Shown: piece after piece, positions 20,976 to 32,300 of the stretch
Layout: each line of letters begins with the position of its first letter
Position numbering within the stretch: the first letter of the stretch is position 1
Assembly: GCA_029204225.1 (NCBI GenBank)
Contig: CM055096.1
Location: 33,067,115 to 33,131,114 of the forward strand
Reading direction: 5' to 3'
Length of the DNA stretch: 64,000 bases
DNA from: Diphasiastrum complanatum
Taxonomy: Eukaryota > Streptophyta > Lycopodiopsida > Lycopodiales > Lycopodiaceae
Translations under genes and position numbers: made by a program
The notes under the pieces: generated by a model
Told to the model about the DNA's origin: nothing
Databases searched by the model: none
What the model saw: the letters and a program-made list of their open reading frames with translations, nothing else

Positions 20976-22398
20976 ATGGTGTCAAGCTTTTCTTCAACAC
21001 CCTTCAAGAAGGATGGAGCATGGTACATCTATAGTGGTGTCTCATCACATATGTGTTGTTCAAAGGAGTCTTTTAACTCTATTGTACCTTATAAAGGACT
21101 TAAAAGATCTATTTATACAGCAAATGATCATGAATGCTCTATTGAAGAAATTGGTAATATTCCATTAAAACTTGCTTCTTCTAAAGTTCTATCACATTCC
21201 AACGTTCTGTTTGTTCCTAAGCTTACAAAGAACTTGATAAGTGTTGAAAAGTTGCTTGATTGTGGTTGTGATGTGAAATTCAATGCCAATACTTGCTTTA
21301 TTAAGAAAGGTGATGAGATATTAGCTAATGGATCTAGATATGGTGGCATCTTCAAATTAAATTCTTATGAGAATGCAAACTTTTGTGAAATTGCGTTTAT
21401 GTCTAAGGAGGAGTTATGACATAGGAGGTTAGAGCATCCTAACTATAAATCTATGCTTTCTATGATCAAGAATGATAAGGCTATTGGCCTACCAAGATCA
21501 CTTTCCAAAGATATCAAGCCATGTGAGGCTTGTGCTATTGCAAAATCACATAGAAAGCCATATCAAAAGTCTTCTATTAAGACTTCTCATCCTTTGGAAT
21601 TAGTTCACTCGGATGTTCACTTTTCTTCCTCAAAAAGTATTGGTGGTGCCACTTGTTTTGTTACCTTCATTGATGATTTTACAAGATATACTTGGTTGTA
21701 CCTTCTTTCTTCAAAAGCTATGGTGTTTGAACACTTCCTAGTTTTCAAAGCTTACGTTGAGAAATAGTTTTCTTTCATAGTTAAAGCTTTGAGATGTGAT
21801 GGAGGAGGTGAATACATCTCCAACACGTTCTATGATTATTGTGAGGTTGAAGGGATTAAGAGAGAGTTTTCTTGTGCTTATTTGTGCTTATTCCCCATCT
21901 CAAAATGGGGTTGCCGAAAGAAAAAATCGATGTCTATGTGAATGTGCTAAAGCAATCCAAGTTGAAGCTTGTTTGCCTATTGAATATTGGAGAGAAGCAA
22001 TTAATTGTGCAAATTATTTGTGCAATAGATTACCTCACAATACACTTACAGAAAGATCACCATATGAAGTCTTGTTTAAGAAGAGACCTAAGGTTGATCA
22101 CCTTAGAGTTTTTGGATGTGCTTGCTTTGTTCATGTACCCTTGGAAACAAGGAAAAGAGATAATCCAAATTCAGTCAAAGGGACCATGGTCGGATACTCA
22201 TCCAACAAGAAGGCATACAAAATTTATGTTCCCTCTACCTCAATTACAATTGAGAGTAGAGATGTTATTTTTCATGAGAATAAAAAATACATCTTTGATG
22301 AGGCCGAGATCAAAGATTCTCAAACGGATTCTCCTATCATCACCCTTGAAGATTATCATGGAAAGTTGGGGCCAAAAATTGAGGAGGAGTCACCTTGA
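20976..22398 (+). pseudogene. Copia protease and integrase
   Basis: The protease reads WYIYSGVSSHM, so the catalytic Asp of DSG is replaced by Tyr. FVPKLTKNLISVEKLLDCGC and the rest of the fold are retained. After a TGA at 21417 the GAG-pre-integrase zinc finger HRRLEHPN...CEACAIAKSHRKP follows. The integrase core keeps HSDVHFS (D), RCDGGGEYIS (D) and NGVAERKNR (E). A TAG at about 21765 and a 10-bp tandem duplication (TGTGCTTATT, around 21870-21890) break the frame. The C-terminal part has LRVFGCACFVHVP and KGTMVGYSSNKKAYKIY. Confidence 0.88.
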
Positions 22399-22473
22399 GT
22401 TTTCTCACCAAGGAGATCACAAAGAGAAAGATCCGAGCCTAAGAGGCTCTCATATGGAGATAAAGGCAAATAA

Positions 22474-23113
22474 GTGGAACTCAACTCCACTAATTATGCA
22501 TATTTTGTTTCACAGGAAGAGCCAAAGGATGTATATGAAGCATTCAACTCAAAAGAATGGTTTCTAGCCATGAAGGAGGAATATGATGCATTGATTTCCA
22601 ACAAGACATGGGAGCTTGTGGATCTTCCATCCAACAAGAACACTATTGGTTACAAATGGATTTTTTGAGTCAAATATAATCAAGCTGGCACAATCAATAA
22701 GTACAAGGCAAGACTTTGTGCAAAGGGCTTTGCTCAAGTTCAATGGACTTGATTATGAGGAGACTTTTGCTCCAGTTGCATCAATTAGAATCATCATTTC
22801 TATTGCTTGTTTTTTCAAATGGAAAGTTTTTCAACTACATGTCTCAAATGCTTTTTTAAATGAATATCTAGAAGAAGAAATTTATATGGAATAACCTCTT
22901 GGGTTCATCCAAGACTTGCTCTTCAAAAGTCTGTATGGACTAAAGCAAGCACCAAGATTGTGGTATTCTCGACTTAACAATTTCCTTATCTCACTAGGAT
23001 TCAATCTTAGTAACTATGATCCTTCCTTGTATGTCAAGTTCTATGATAGTGATATTGTCATTCTAATTTATGTTGATGATATTATCCTAACAGGAAGGTA
23101 TCAATTTAGTTGA
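22474..23113 (+). pseudogene. Copia reverse transcriptase
   Basis: EPKDVYEAFNSKEWFLAMKE and TWELVDLPSNKNTIGYKWIF open the RT domain. Frameshifts follow at 22.66-22.74 kb. Motif A reads VFQLHVSNAFLNEYLEEEI, with His in place of the first catalytic Asp. Motif C keeps the catalytic pair in ILIYVDDIILTG. There is a stop at about 22.89 kb. With one palm Asp lost it cannot be active. Confidence 0.88.
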
Positions 23114-23147
23114 AGAAACCAAAATTGCACTTGGAAGAGAATTCAAG

Positions 23148-23954
23148 ATGCAAGATCTTGGAAAAATTCATTACATCTTAAGATTAGAGATTGACTTCCA
23201 CAATGAGAAAGCTTTTGTTTGTCAATCCAAGTATGCTCTTTCAATGTTGAAAAAGTTTAATATGCTAGATTGTAAGAGTATTGATACTCCTATGGAGCAA
23301 ATTGTAAAAGACCCTAACAAAGGTGATGAAAGATCCTTCGTGGACATCACTCTTTTTAGGAGTCTTATAGGCTCCTTAATTTGGCTCACCATAACTAGGC
23401 CCAATTTAAGTTTTAGTGTTCATAAGTTGAGCCAAGCTATGCAAAAGTATACTATTCATCATTGGAAAATGGCCAAAAGGGTACTCAAGTACATATCTTC
23501 AACCTATGATTATGGTTTGTTATACAAAAGTGAAGATTTTTCTATTGTTGGCTATTCTGACTCGGATTTTGCTAGTGATAAAGTAGATCAGAAATCTACA
23601 AGTGCATATGTCATATACCTTGGAGGAGATTTAATATCTTGGCTTTCCAAAAAGCAAGATACCATATCACTCTCATCTTGTGAAGCTGAATATAAGGCAC
23701 TTACGACTACAACAAAAGAAGTGCGTTGGATCAAGAGGTTGCTTTTGGAGCTAAAGACTATAAAGGAAGATGATCTACCATTGATTGTGTGTGACAATAT
23801 TTCAGCACAAGCCCTTTCCAACAATCTAATATTTCATGCAAGGAGCAAACACATCGAAGTTGCACATCACTTCGTGAGAGAGAAGCTCATTGGAGGGGAA
23901 ATCAGCACATCGACACATCATCTTGTATTGTATATTTGCTTACCAAACCTTTGA
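23148..23954 (+). pseudogene. Copia RT connection and RNase H
   Basis: This is a well preserved open stretch of 268 residues. It begins with MQDLGKIHYILRLEI, then AMQKYTIHHWKMAKRVLKYI, and RNase H motifs VGYSDSDFASDKVDQKSTSA, SLSSCEAEYKALTTTTKEVRW and HARSKHIEVAHHFVREKL. It terminates shortly before the 3' LTR, as in full-length copia elements. Confidence 0.88.
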
Positions 23955-24036
23955 GCAAAAATTCCTTCATCATAGAGCCAATCTTGGAGTAATTCCAAGA
24001 TCCATGTTCAAGTCAACATAGATTAATTTTTAGGAG

Positions 24037-24750
24037 TGTTGAAAAATGAAAAATTATCTATCTTGACTTTAGGCTTTGGAAAAGTTTCATATTGTAAATG
24101 CCAAATTTGGCCTAGAAGAAACTCGAGCTACATGGTTTCTTGAGACTAGTTGGTCATATACAACATGCATATAGAATGTAGACATGGAAATGCCAATTAT
24201 GGGCTTGTAGAAACTCGTGGCACATCACATGCAATGATTGTAAGTGTTCCATAGTGACATGCAAGGCATGCACAAAGTGAATTGGACACATGCATGGTGA
24301 TTTGGACAATTCTAGTTTAGAATTTGACACTTGGTAAAAGTAGGTAGAAATGCATTTATGTAAAGTGACAAATGTCACTAGTTTGCTAGTTTTCACTTTT
24401 AGATGTGGATGAAAGTAGGAGAGAGATGGTTTTACCTCGAGCTACTCCAATCTCCATAAATATGTGTAGGCTCTCTCATAACTTTTGATGAAGAACCAAG
24501 CTTTGAAGCTATTCCATGTCAATTTGGATCTATACTATTGTTTGCTTGAATTTTGCTCTCTCTTTCTCTCTCTAACTCGAGTAGAGGATTATGCTAATGC
24601 ATTAAATTCTTGTACTTCTTCTCTTTTGATTTTCAATGCAATCATTCTTTGATTATTAGCATGCTAGATTGTGCTTTGGCCATAACTTCTTGTACTAGAT
24701 CTTGATAGTCAATCTAAAATCAATTTATGTGCTAAACACAAAGCTTAACA
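24037..24750 (+). repeat. Copia 3' LTR
   Basis: It starts TGTTGAAAAATG just after a short purine stretch (TTTTTAGGAG) and ends GCTTAACA at 24750. The TG...CA ends form a short imperfect inverted repeat. A TATA-like TCCATAAATATG lies near 24.455 kb and a CT-rich run at 24.55-24.58 kb. The sequence after 24750 belongs to the next element. Confidence 0.65.
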
Positions 24751-24832
24751 AGATCATTCACACTTGAGGATCATTTTCCACACGTGTGAACTTGCTAGAA
24801 TTTTATCAGATCTAAGTGGTTGTGATTCTCTT

Positions 24833-25456
24833 TTGACATGTTCTTCAAGTCCAATATCAAGTGAAGGTGACAAAGATTCATGGTGGATTGATAGTGGAGC
24901 TAGTTCACACATGACTAGTCACAAGGAGTTATTTACTTATTTGGCCACTTATGATGGAGCCAAGAAAGTGATACACATGGCCAATGGTGGTAAGTGTGTG
25001 ATTGAAGGTATTGGTTCAATTCCTATTTGTCTTTCTACTAAGAGGAAAGCAAGACTTGATGGTGTTCTTTACATTCCTTCACTTTCAAAGAATTTGTTAA
25101 GTGTTGGTCAAATGATAGAGAAAGGATACATGATAAAGATTGGTGGTGATGCTTGTTTCATTACAAAGAAAAAAATCCTGGTTGCTAGGGGCAATAGACA
25201 AGGTAGACTTTTCAAGCTTGTTGTTATGGCTAACAAAAAATATGGAATGGAAAAGGAGATTGGTCTCAACTTTCCAAGGTTCTCTTTTAGCATCAATAAG
25301 ATTCGTGGATCTTATGCAAAGTCTAACAAGCTTACTTATGCTAGATATAGGTCAAGATCTAATATGCTTCTTGGAGATGTTCATCTTTGTGCTGACTTGG
25401 CTAGTTATGAGGATAATGAAGATTCTTCATGGCAAGTGCAAGCATGCAAAAGGTAA
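24833..25456 (+). pseudogene. Copia-type aspartic protease of the novel retroelement (copy 2)
   Basis: DSWWIDSGASSHMTSH holds an intact DSG. VIHMANGGKCVIEGIGSIP and LDGVLYIPSLSKNLLSVGQM follow, then KKKILVARGNRQGRLFKL. After GRLFKL the sequence leaves the copia pattern: no HHCC finger and no integrase D,D,E core are seen. The protein continues as the element-specific part (RSRSNMLLGDVHLCADLASYED). A frameshift near 25.43 kb ends this frame. Confidence 0.78.
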
Positions 25457-25469
25457 GGAACAAGCTAAC

Positions 25470-26610
25470 TTCCTTGAAAAAGGTTGGTGCTGATGATTTC
25501 TTTGATCATATGAAAAAAGATGTTGCTAAGTACATGCATGAAGGAGATGGTTATTCTACATTTTTTTGTCATGAGTCCAAGAAAGTCAAAGTTTGCAGCA
25601 AGTGGAGTCACATGTCTTCATAAAGAGAGTAGATCATGAGATAGTCACAAGTCAAGAAGAAGAGAATATGTGAAGAGTTCAAAGTAGGATGTACTTTGAA
25701 TGATGTCATTGTGAATGATAGTGAGGAAGAATCATTATCATATGAGTCATTACCTAAAACATTGAGTAGAAGTTCTTGTTTGAAAAAAGAGAGGACTTTA
25801 ATCATCCTTATGTTGAAGTTACTAATAATTTTTTCATGGCTTCTAATGTTTTTGAGGTTTATACTTCTTATGATGCAATCATTAAGAGGGAGTCTTATGA
25901 AGGAAAGAGCAATGGAATATGAAGGAAAGAGCAATGGAAGATTGGTTCTTGGGAAGATCCAAGGCATGGATCTCACATCTCTTCATCAACTCAAAGGATT
26001 CTATGATTGTGAATTGATCACTCATGATCAAGATGGCAAAAGGTTGGTTGGAGAAGACTACATGGAGCAAATCGAGAGACAATTTTTTCAAGGCAAGGGA
26101 GATCTCATTGGTGAGCTTATTGAGGTTTGTTATGGACTCAAGAGGGCTAAATTTATTAGGTTTCATACTTATCTTCACCTATTCCACTTCATGTTGGATG
26201 GAAAGTTTGGAATCTATCTTTTGATTTATGATGGTGACATTGTTTTCACTAATCTTTGTGGAAATTCGAGATCAAGCATTGATGAGATCTTGTTGGATCT
26301 AGATCATACGTTTGAGAGAGAGTATTTCCAGAGCTTCAGTTCTAAAGATATTCATATCCTTGATATCTTTGATGTTCAAGAGAAAGGTAAGCAAGTGGAA
26401 GTGACACACTTTGCTTTACTCACATGTTTTGGAGAAACTTCTTGTGTAGATGATGCTATGCAAGTGGATAATGGTTCTCATGATGGAAAAGAAAATAATG
26501 GATATGGAAAAGAGGTCTTAGTCAATGGATTTGATGGTCAAGTGGAAGATCAAGAGGTGATCTCAAAGGGCTTCAACAACGCAAAAGGGAACGTGGCAAT
26601 TTGGAGCTAG
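25470..26610 (+). pseudogene. Novel ORF of the retroelement, copy 2, N-terminal and middle part
   Basis: Co-linear with the 499-residue ORF at 16233-17732. It opens with DDFFDHMKKDVAKYMHEGDG and FFCHESKKV, then MNDVIVNDSEEESLSYES, a hydrophobic segment ILMLKLLIIFSWLLMFL, and the shared block HQLKGFYDCELITHDQDGKR with FGIYLLIYDGDIVFTNL. Stops at 25.62 kb and frameshifts near 25.83 kb break it. A 22-bp tandem duplication around 25.90-25.94 kb (GAAGGAAAGAGCAATGGA twice) is absent from copy 1. The shared block stays open for about 250 codons. Confidence 0.62.
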
Positions 26611-27316
26611 TCAAGAGCATCAAAGGAGGGTCATTTGGCAAAGATGTTTTGGATCTATTTTTGCAAGCGTATGAAGACTCAAGTAAGGTCAAAAGAATAG
26701 CAAGGAAGTGTTTTTCAAGTTTACTTGTTCTATCTCATGTTTGAGCAATTTTATGTGGATGTGTGCAAATTGTCAAGATATGGTAAACTACATTGGTTTG
26801 CATCATTTTAATGTTGGAGTTGTACTAGAATTTTTGACTGATTTTGCTGATGGAAATGAAGCTAATGGAGGTTCATTATATCACTCATTCATGGCCAAGT
26901 CATCAAGTGTTGATAATATCTTGTGGCAAGATGACAATGGAGGCTCATTCATGGAGTTTTATGGTGGAGACATATCAAGAAAGAACAAACTTCGAGGAGA
27001 CAAGCAAGCAAATGGTCATTACTCACCTTTATTATTTGGTTGTTGTAATTTTCTAGAGAGTTCAAAGTTTGAAACATGGAGGAATCATTTCATTTACATT
27101 CTATTTGGTTTTTCATGTTCTAGTCACATCTTGACATGTAAAATTGATGTAAAAAATAGTGAAACATCCAAAGTGGACACTATTCTCTATATCAATTATG
27201 GAAACTACTTTAGAACATTAGAACGGAGGTCTATGCTCAGGATGGAGATCATTCTAAAGTTGGATCAAAGTAGTATGGCTAAAACTATGCCAAAACTAGT
27301 TGAAGAGAGAGTGTGA
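26611..27316 (+). pseudogene. Novel ORF of the retroelement, copy 2, C-terminal part
   Basis: Open from 26708 to 27316. It begins in sequence matching the C-terminus of the 499-residue ORF (VNYIGLHHFNVGVVLEF; copy 1 has the same DNA in a shifted frame) and then runs about 150 codons further than copy 1 retains (SSVDNILWQDDNGGSFMEFY and onward). It ends with KTMPKLVEERV, and its stop overlaps the LTR start. The full protein is therefore longer than copy 1 shows. No known motif. Confidence 0.55.
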
Positions 27317-27630
27317 GAAATATCAACTAGTTTAGTCATGACTAGTTTAGTCAAGTTTAGTCATATTTTGGTTAATTGTCAATATTAGGCCAATATGCAT
27401 TTTAGACTTAGAGATACACTTTATGAAAGTTATTTTAGTCAAAGTTCATTTGAATTACGACTTTGGAAAGTGGGAGAAAGTTAAGTCGATTTTGGACACA
27501 TTCAGATTTGAATGTTAGATGCATTGAATCTAGTCATATTGTTGATAGGGTTCATGTTATGGAGGGAAACCAAGATTCATTAATGAGACATGGATCTGTT
27601 ATAAAAGGATGTAAACTCGTGGGAAGAGAT

Positions 27631-27675
<45 letters not shown>

Positions 27676-27750
27676 AGGTTGAGCCATAATTGAGCAATCG
27701 TTGAATTGGGTGTAAAGATTAATGGAAAGATTTTTTTCAAGCTTAAATGA
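27313..27750 (+). repeat. 3' LTR of the novel retroelement, upstream of the AMP1-like gene
   Basis: It starts TGTGAGAAATATCAACTAG right after the purine tract, and 200 bp are repeated inverted at 12470-12670. It contains a TATA box TTATAAAAGG at about 27598-27607 and a (CT)n run at 27633-27675. The 3' end could not be fixed by a second copy; about 27750 is an estimate. It lies in the same orientation as the AMP1-like gene and ends about 0.4 kb before its start codon. Confidence 0.65.
27597..27675 (+). promoter_or_regulatory. LTR core promoter: TATA box and CT tract
   Basis: CTGTTATAAAAGG is followed about 25-30 bp later by a 40-bp CT dinucleotide tract, where transcription would be expected to start. 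CT-rich initiator regions are common in plant promoters; activity here is inferred. Confidence 0.5.
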
Positions 27751-28159
27751 TGGCGAGGAACACCTCTTTTTATGGCTGAAATTTACTTAGTGTCAGACTG
27801 CCATGTGGCAATTTTTCATTGGTCCAAAAAAACCCACACTGCTGATTATGCTTTGTAAATGGCATGTGAAAAAGTCAAAGACTCCATTTCGCAAACTTTT
27901 TTGAAAATCCTTATTGGGCAAAATGGCCTGTGCCTGGCTCCTTCCATAATACATAATTTCTTGAGGAAGGGCAACTTTTGCAAGATTCAAGAGTGTCAAG
28001 GAATCGTTAGAGCAAGTCCTATGCAGAATAGATAAACTCTCCAAAAGTTGTGGCAAGGAGAGTAGAATCTGACCCTGGCACGTTCCCATGCTATCTATAA
28101 TGCTCCTCAATAAGAAAAGAAGGAGAAAAAATTCATGATTAATCTAGAGCTTCTGGCAA
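27751..28159 (+). promoter_or_regulatory. Proximal upstream region of the AMP1-like gene
   Basis: About 400 bp lie between the LTR and the start codon. It has a weak TATA-like CTATCTATAATG near 28.09 kb and an A/G-rich leader (AAGAAAAGAAGGAG) before the ATG. No clear host-specific element was identified. Confidence 0.4.
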
Positions 28160-29311
28160 ATGGATAATCAAGCTTGCATAATGGATCATTCAGATCGAGA
28201 GCGTTCGCTTCTTTCTCATCCCCGCATTAGACAGGAAAATTTCAGCGGTGATAATGTCAATCGAACTATGAAACATGTCGAAGTATCCTCATTCCGGCAT
28301 AGTTTCCTGGTGAGCTTGTGGAAATCATATGCCGGTTTGATAAATTCTTCTTTGAATCGCGTATCACTCATCTTGGTAGCGCTATTGGTTTCGAGCTGTG
28401 TCTATGTGCTACATCGTCATGATATGTTTTGGAGTTCGACAAATCTAAGCCATGGAAATTATAGGCACTTTCATAACCGCTTCCTGGAATGGGGATGCAA
28501 CGAAAGCATTAGCAAACATCTTCGAGAATTGACACGCGAGCCTCATGTGGCTGGGACAACTGAGGATTTCGTCACTGCAAGCTACGTCCATTCCGTTTTT
28601 GAAAGTTATGGCCTCACAGCACATTATGCAGATTACAACGTCCTCCTCACATATCCTCTTAACCGCTCACTCTCTCTCACTCTAACAAATGGCACGACCT
28701 TCAACTTCTCACTGACAGAAGAACCTGTAGAAGGGGATCCATATAGCCACAATCCACGCGCTATTCCAACATTTCTTGCATACTCTCCCTCTGGAGAGAT
28801 CACTGCGGAGGTTGTGTATGCAAACTATGGAAGAGATGAAGATTTCAAAAAGCTGAAAGAGTTGGGAATTCTTGTTGCAGGGGCTGTGGTGATAGCAAGA
28901 TATGGAGCAATTTTCCGAGGGGATATTGTCGACAATGCTGAGGCAGCAGGAGCAGTCGGGGTGCTAATCTACAGCGATCCCTGGGATTATGGAGGTAATA
29001 GAACCGAAAGCTTCTATCCTTATTCAAAGTGGCTGCCACCAACTGGTGTTCAAAGAGGATCCCTCAGGCACGATAAGGGCGATCCTCTTACACCAGGCTG
29101 GCCAAGCACAGCAACTGCCGAAAGGCTCGACATATCCGATCCGGCTCTGGGACTTCCGAAAATTCCAAGTCTGCCAATCTCCGCTCAGGACGCGCTGCCC
29201 ATACTGTCTACAATTGGAGGGCCTGTGGCTCCCCTCAGCTGGCACGGTGCTCTTGATTTGCCTGCATACCGCCTTGGACGAGGTCCTGGAGAGCTTCATC
29301 TAACTTATCAC
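28160..29311 (+). CDS. AMP1: AMP1-like exon 1
   Basis: Encodes residues 1-384: N-terminal tail, membrane anchor, start of the peptidase fold and the PA domain ([33 protein letters not shown]). The start ATG at 28160 has a good context (GCAAATGGAT) and no competing in-frame start with homology upstream. The donor is CAC|GTAAGT at 29311/29312, phase 0. Confidence 0.92.
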
Positions 29312-32300
29312 GTAAGTAGGTTTTCCTTCCTTTACTGTCAAGGAAATTGAACAATGCATGCAAAATCTAGATGTAGATGACTAGACTGGCGGTTGCATAC
29401 TGTGTACTGTGTAAGCATTTGACAAAGGAGATTTTAATCCTCTAACGCCTCCTGATTCTGAGAGTTACAAATAACCTACAAATGAGATCAGACTAGGTCC
29501 CTTTCCATGATAGGGATTACCTTGGATTGTTAACGCTATTTTTTATGAACCAGTGTGCAATCCATACAATGATTAAGAAATTGAAATGTATGACTGTATG
29601 TGCCTCAATTGTGCTACAAATTTTAGATGATGGTCAACTTGGTCAGCGGGTAGTTTTGGGGTAGTCTTTGTTGTGGCATGCAGACAAGCTGCAAGCTGCA
29701 GAAGACAAATTTGAGCAATGAAAGATCAATACTGGGTTAATCAGATAATCGAGAGAGCCTCATAGAGGCTCAAGAGTGAAGCTTGAAGTTCAAGTTAGCC
29801 GGTCAAGGTTTAAGCTTGGGTCAATTCTTTTCCTGGACAGCTTTGGTAAGACCCAACTTTTGCTAAGAAGGAAGCCACTTTGATTGATGCATCATTATGG
29901 AGTGGAGTACCCGGTAAGGTTGGTGTGTACAACAAGAAGGGAGATATTGTTGTGCTGATTTCTAACTATTTATCATAACTATAAAGATGCAAAAAACATA
30001 TGGTGATCCCAATTATACCAATAGGTGATTCAAATGACTGCAAAGAGTCCTTTAATATGTGATCAAAAGTATCTAACCTTTCATTAGCTCATAATGATAG
30101 ACATACTTGATAAGCGACAATACAAAAAATTGACATCAACTCAATCCAAAACTTGAATATCATTATGGTGTTCCGATCCATGAGGATGAAGTGTGGTACA
30201 CTATGTATGCGAAATAATGCGTGCACATTGAGCTGCTGTGATGGTTGCAGAACATGAATGACATGAGCCCAAAATCAAGTTAGTTTCATTCTCCCTCTAA
30301 GTTTACGAGGAAGGCTCTTGATAAGTTCCCTGGAGATGTCTATCCATGGGGTATGGCCAACAAAAGGTAGAGTAACGAAGTAACTGAAGTACCTCCTTTC
30401 TCATACTATGCCAATAGAATTGGTATCTTAGGCAAGTAAAGGATTGTTGGAATCCATAGTTAGGAGTAGAGGAAGTGAACTAGGACTTCATAAGGCTTGC
30501 TTGCTTGTCAATTCCTTGATGAGATGATGATGGTGACTATGAGATTTGGCGTAATTATTTGTAGGGTTTTGTCATTTGAGCATGCATCTAAGAGGTTGTT
30601 CAACCAATCAAGAGTAGTGATGGTGATTAAAGTATGGCGGGTAGTTGAGACGAGACATCAAGTGTGGCATTACTTTCTCTAGGTTTATATTTGATACTAA
30701 AATGAAATGTCTAAATGATCTACAACCATTTGAATTGACTAAGGTCTCTTTGATGTGAAGGTAGTAGAGAGAGCATTGGTTAGTGTAAAGATCAAAGTGG
30801 ACACAATATAGGAAGTGTCTCCACTTTTTAAAGGCATATATACTATTAAGGATGACACCAATTCCAATAGAAGTTGCATAAGTTGTGACAATAAAACTTC
30901 TATCAAATTCTAGTAGACACAAAATAGGAATAGTAGTAGCTCACTAAATTTTGAAATTTTAAAAGATGCTTGGAATTGAGAAATTGAAAGCAAGTCTATT
31001 GCTGTAGTGACGTTGTGAGAGGAGATGTAGCATGGCCAAATGCAAAAATTTCTAGAAGTGGGATGGTTAATTCAAGGAACATTTTTATAAGTGGAAGTAG
31101 GCCATGACAAAATGGATTTGTTGGCTTTGGATGGGACTAAGAAAAACAATGCTATTAGAAATAAGGAAATTCGTGAGTCAATAATCGTAATAGAACTCTT
31201 TAAGCAATTGGAATAGAGTTGGTGCACACATGAGCTTAAGAGTTGACTTAGGGTGGATGAGAGGATCACTTAAGGTAGTAGCATAAACAAGGATGTCATC
31301 AAAATAGACTAGAATGCATTTGCCTAATAACGGATTGAGGACATTGTTCATATCATTGTAAAAGGTGGGAAGAACATTTGTGACTCCGAAAGAAACTACA
31401 AGGAACTCATATAGGTCCGATGAGGTGCAAAATGTTGCCTTATACGCATCTCCTAGATGTATGATGGCTATTTGAGGTTGATGTTTGGTAGACATGGTGA
31501 CCTTCCCCAACTCATCAATAATCAATGCATAACTGCTTACTACCATCTTTTTTGTCAACAAGTAAAATTGGAACTCCAAATGGACTTTGACTAGGAGCTA
31601 TCAAATCCTTCTGTAATTGCTATGCTTGACTCTCAATCTCCTCTTGGTCATAAAGGGCACGTGATTCATAGTGCTTTAAAGATTGGAATTGTGCATGGAA
31701 ATAGGTCAGCATGGTGATTCACAACTGTGAAAAATAGCCTATTTTGGCAAATCTAGCCATGTAGAACTTTGTAAATATTGTGTTTAATTGGGTTTCACAC
31801 ATGGAAGGCCAAGATGACACGTGGCAACCCACTCCTAATGTAGGTTAGGTCAAGTCAAGAGAGTTGGTCGTGTCTATTTGGTGGTCATCCCTACTTTATA
31901 GGACCTACACCTAAGTTTAAGGTGAAAATTTGACCAACTAGCTTCTTGCCAAGCATAACTCTAGGCTAGGGTTTCATTTTAGGGCAAGAAGAGTGAGTTA
32001 ACTTCCTTATTACATGCTGGAAATCCACCTAACTTCAAGAAGGAAGTCGAATTCGCTATGTATTCCAAGCTCTCATAGTGAGAAGATAGAAAATTTTTGG
32101 AGCTCATTGGCAATCTCAAGCTACTTCACTATGTACATTGAGTTTTTGTGATCCAAATGCAACCAAATCAATTTCTACTTGTTTCTCAGCTTGAAGGCCG
32201 TACTACAGCCTGTAGCACACACATGTGCTTGAAAAATTGCTTCCCGAAGATGAACTCACAAATGCCTATAGGAAAACACTAACTTTGTATATCCAATATA

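Larger units (their letters stand above)
20101..24750 (+). mobile_element. Decayed Ty1/copia retrotransposon, 5' truncated, with 3' LTR
   Basis: Gag, protease, integrase, RT, RNase H and the 3' LTR occur in copia order on the plus strand. The individual parts are listed separately. The 5' LTR and PBS are not found upstream. There are stops in gag and pol, and frameshifts in the integrase and RT. Confidence 0.9.
24751..27312 (+). mobile_element. Non-autonomous retroelement: copia-type protease plus novel ORF, copy 2
   Basis: This is the same element as 16025-18262, in the opposite orientation. It carries a protease, the start of a pre-integrase segment, then the novel ORF in pieces. It ends in a purine tract GTTGAAGAGAGAG (27300-27312) directly followed by an LTR. 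Detectable homology to copy 1 starts near 24833, about 80 bp after the copia LTR. No gag, RT, integrase or RNase H is present between protease and PPT. Confidence 0.72.

Noticed and set aside
27552-27740. Minus-strand frame with an Arg-Glu repeat
   Set aside because: Translation of the CT microsatellite in the LTR. The similar frame at 50473-50742 is rejected for the same reason.
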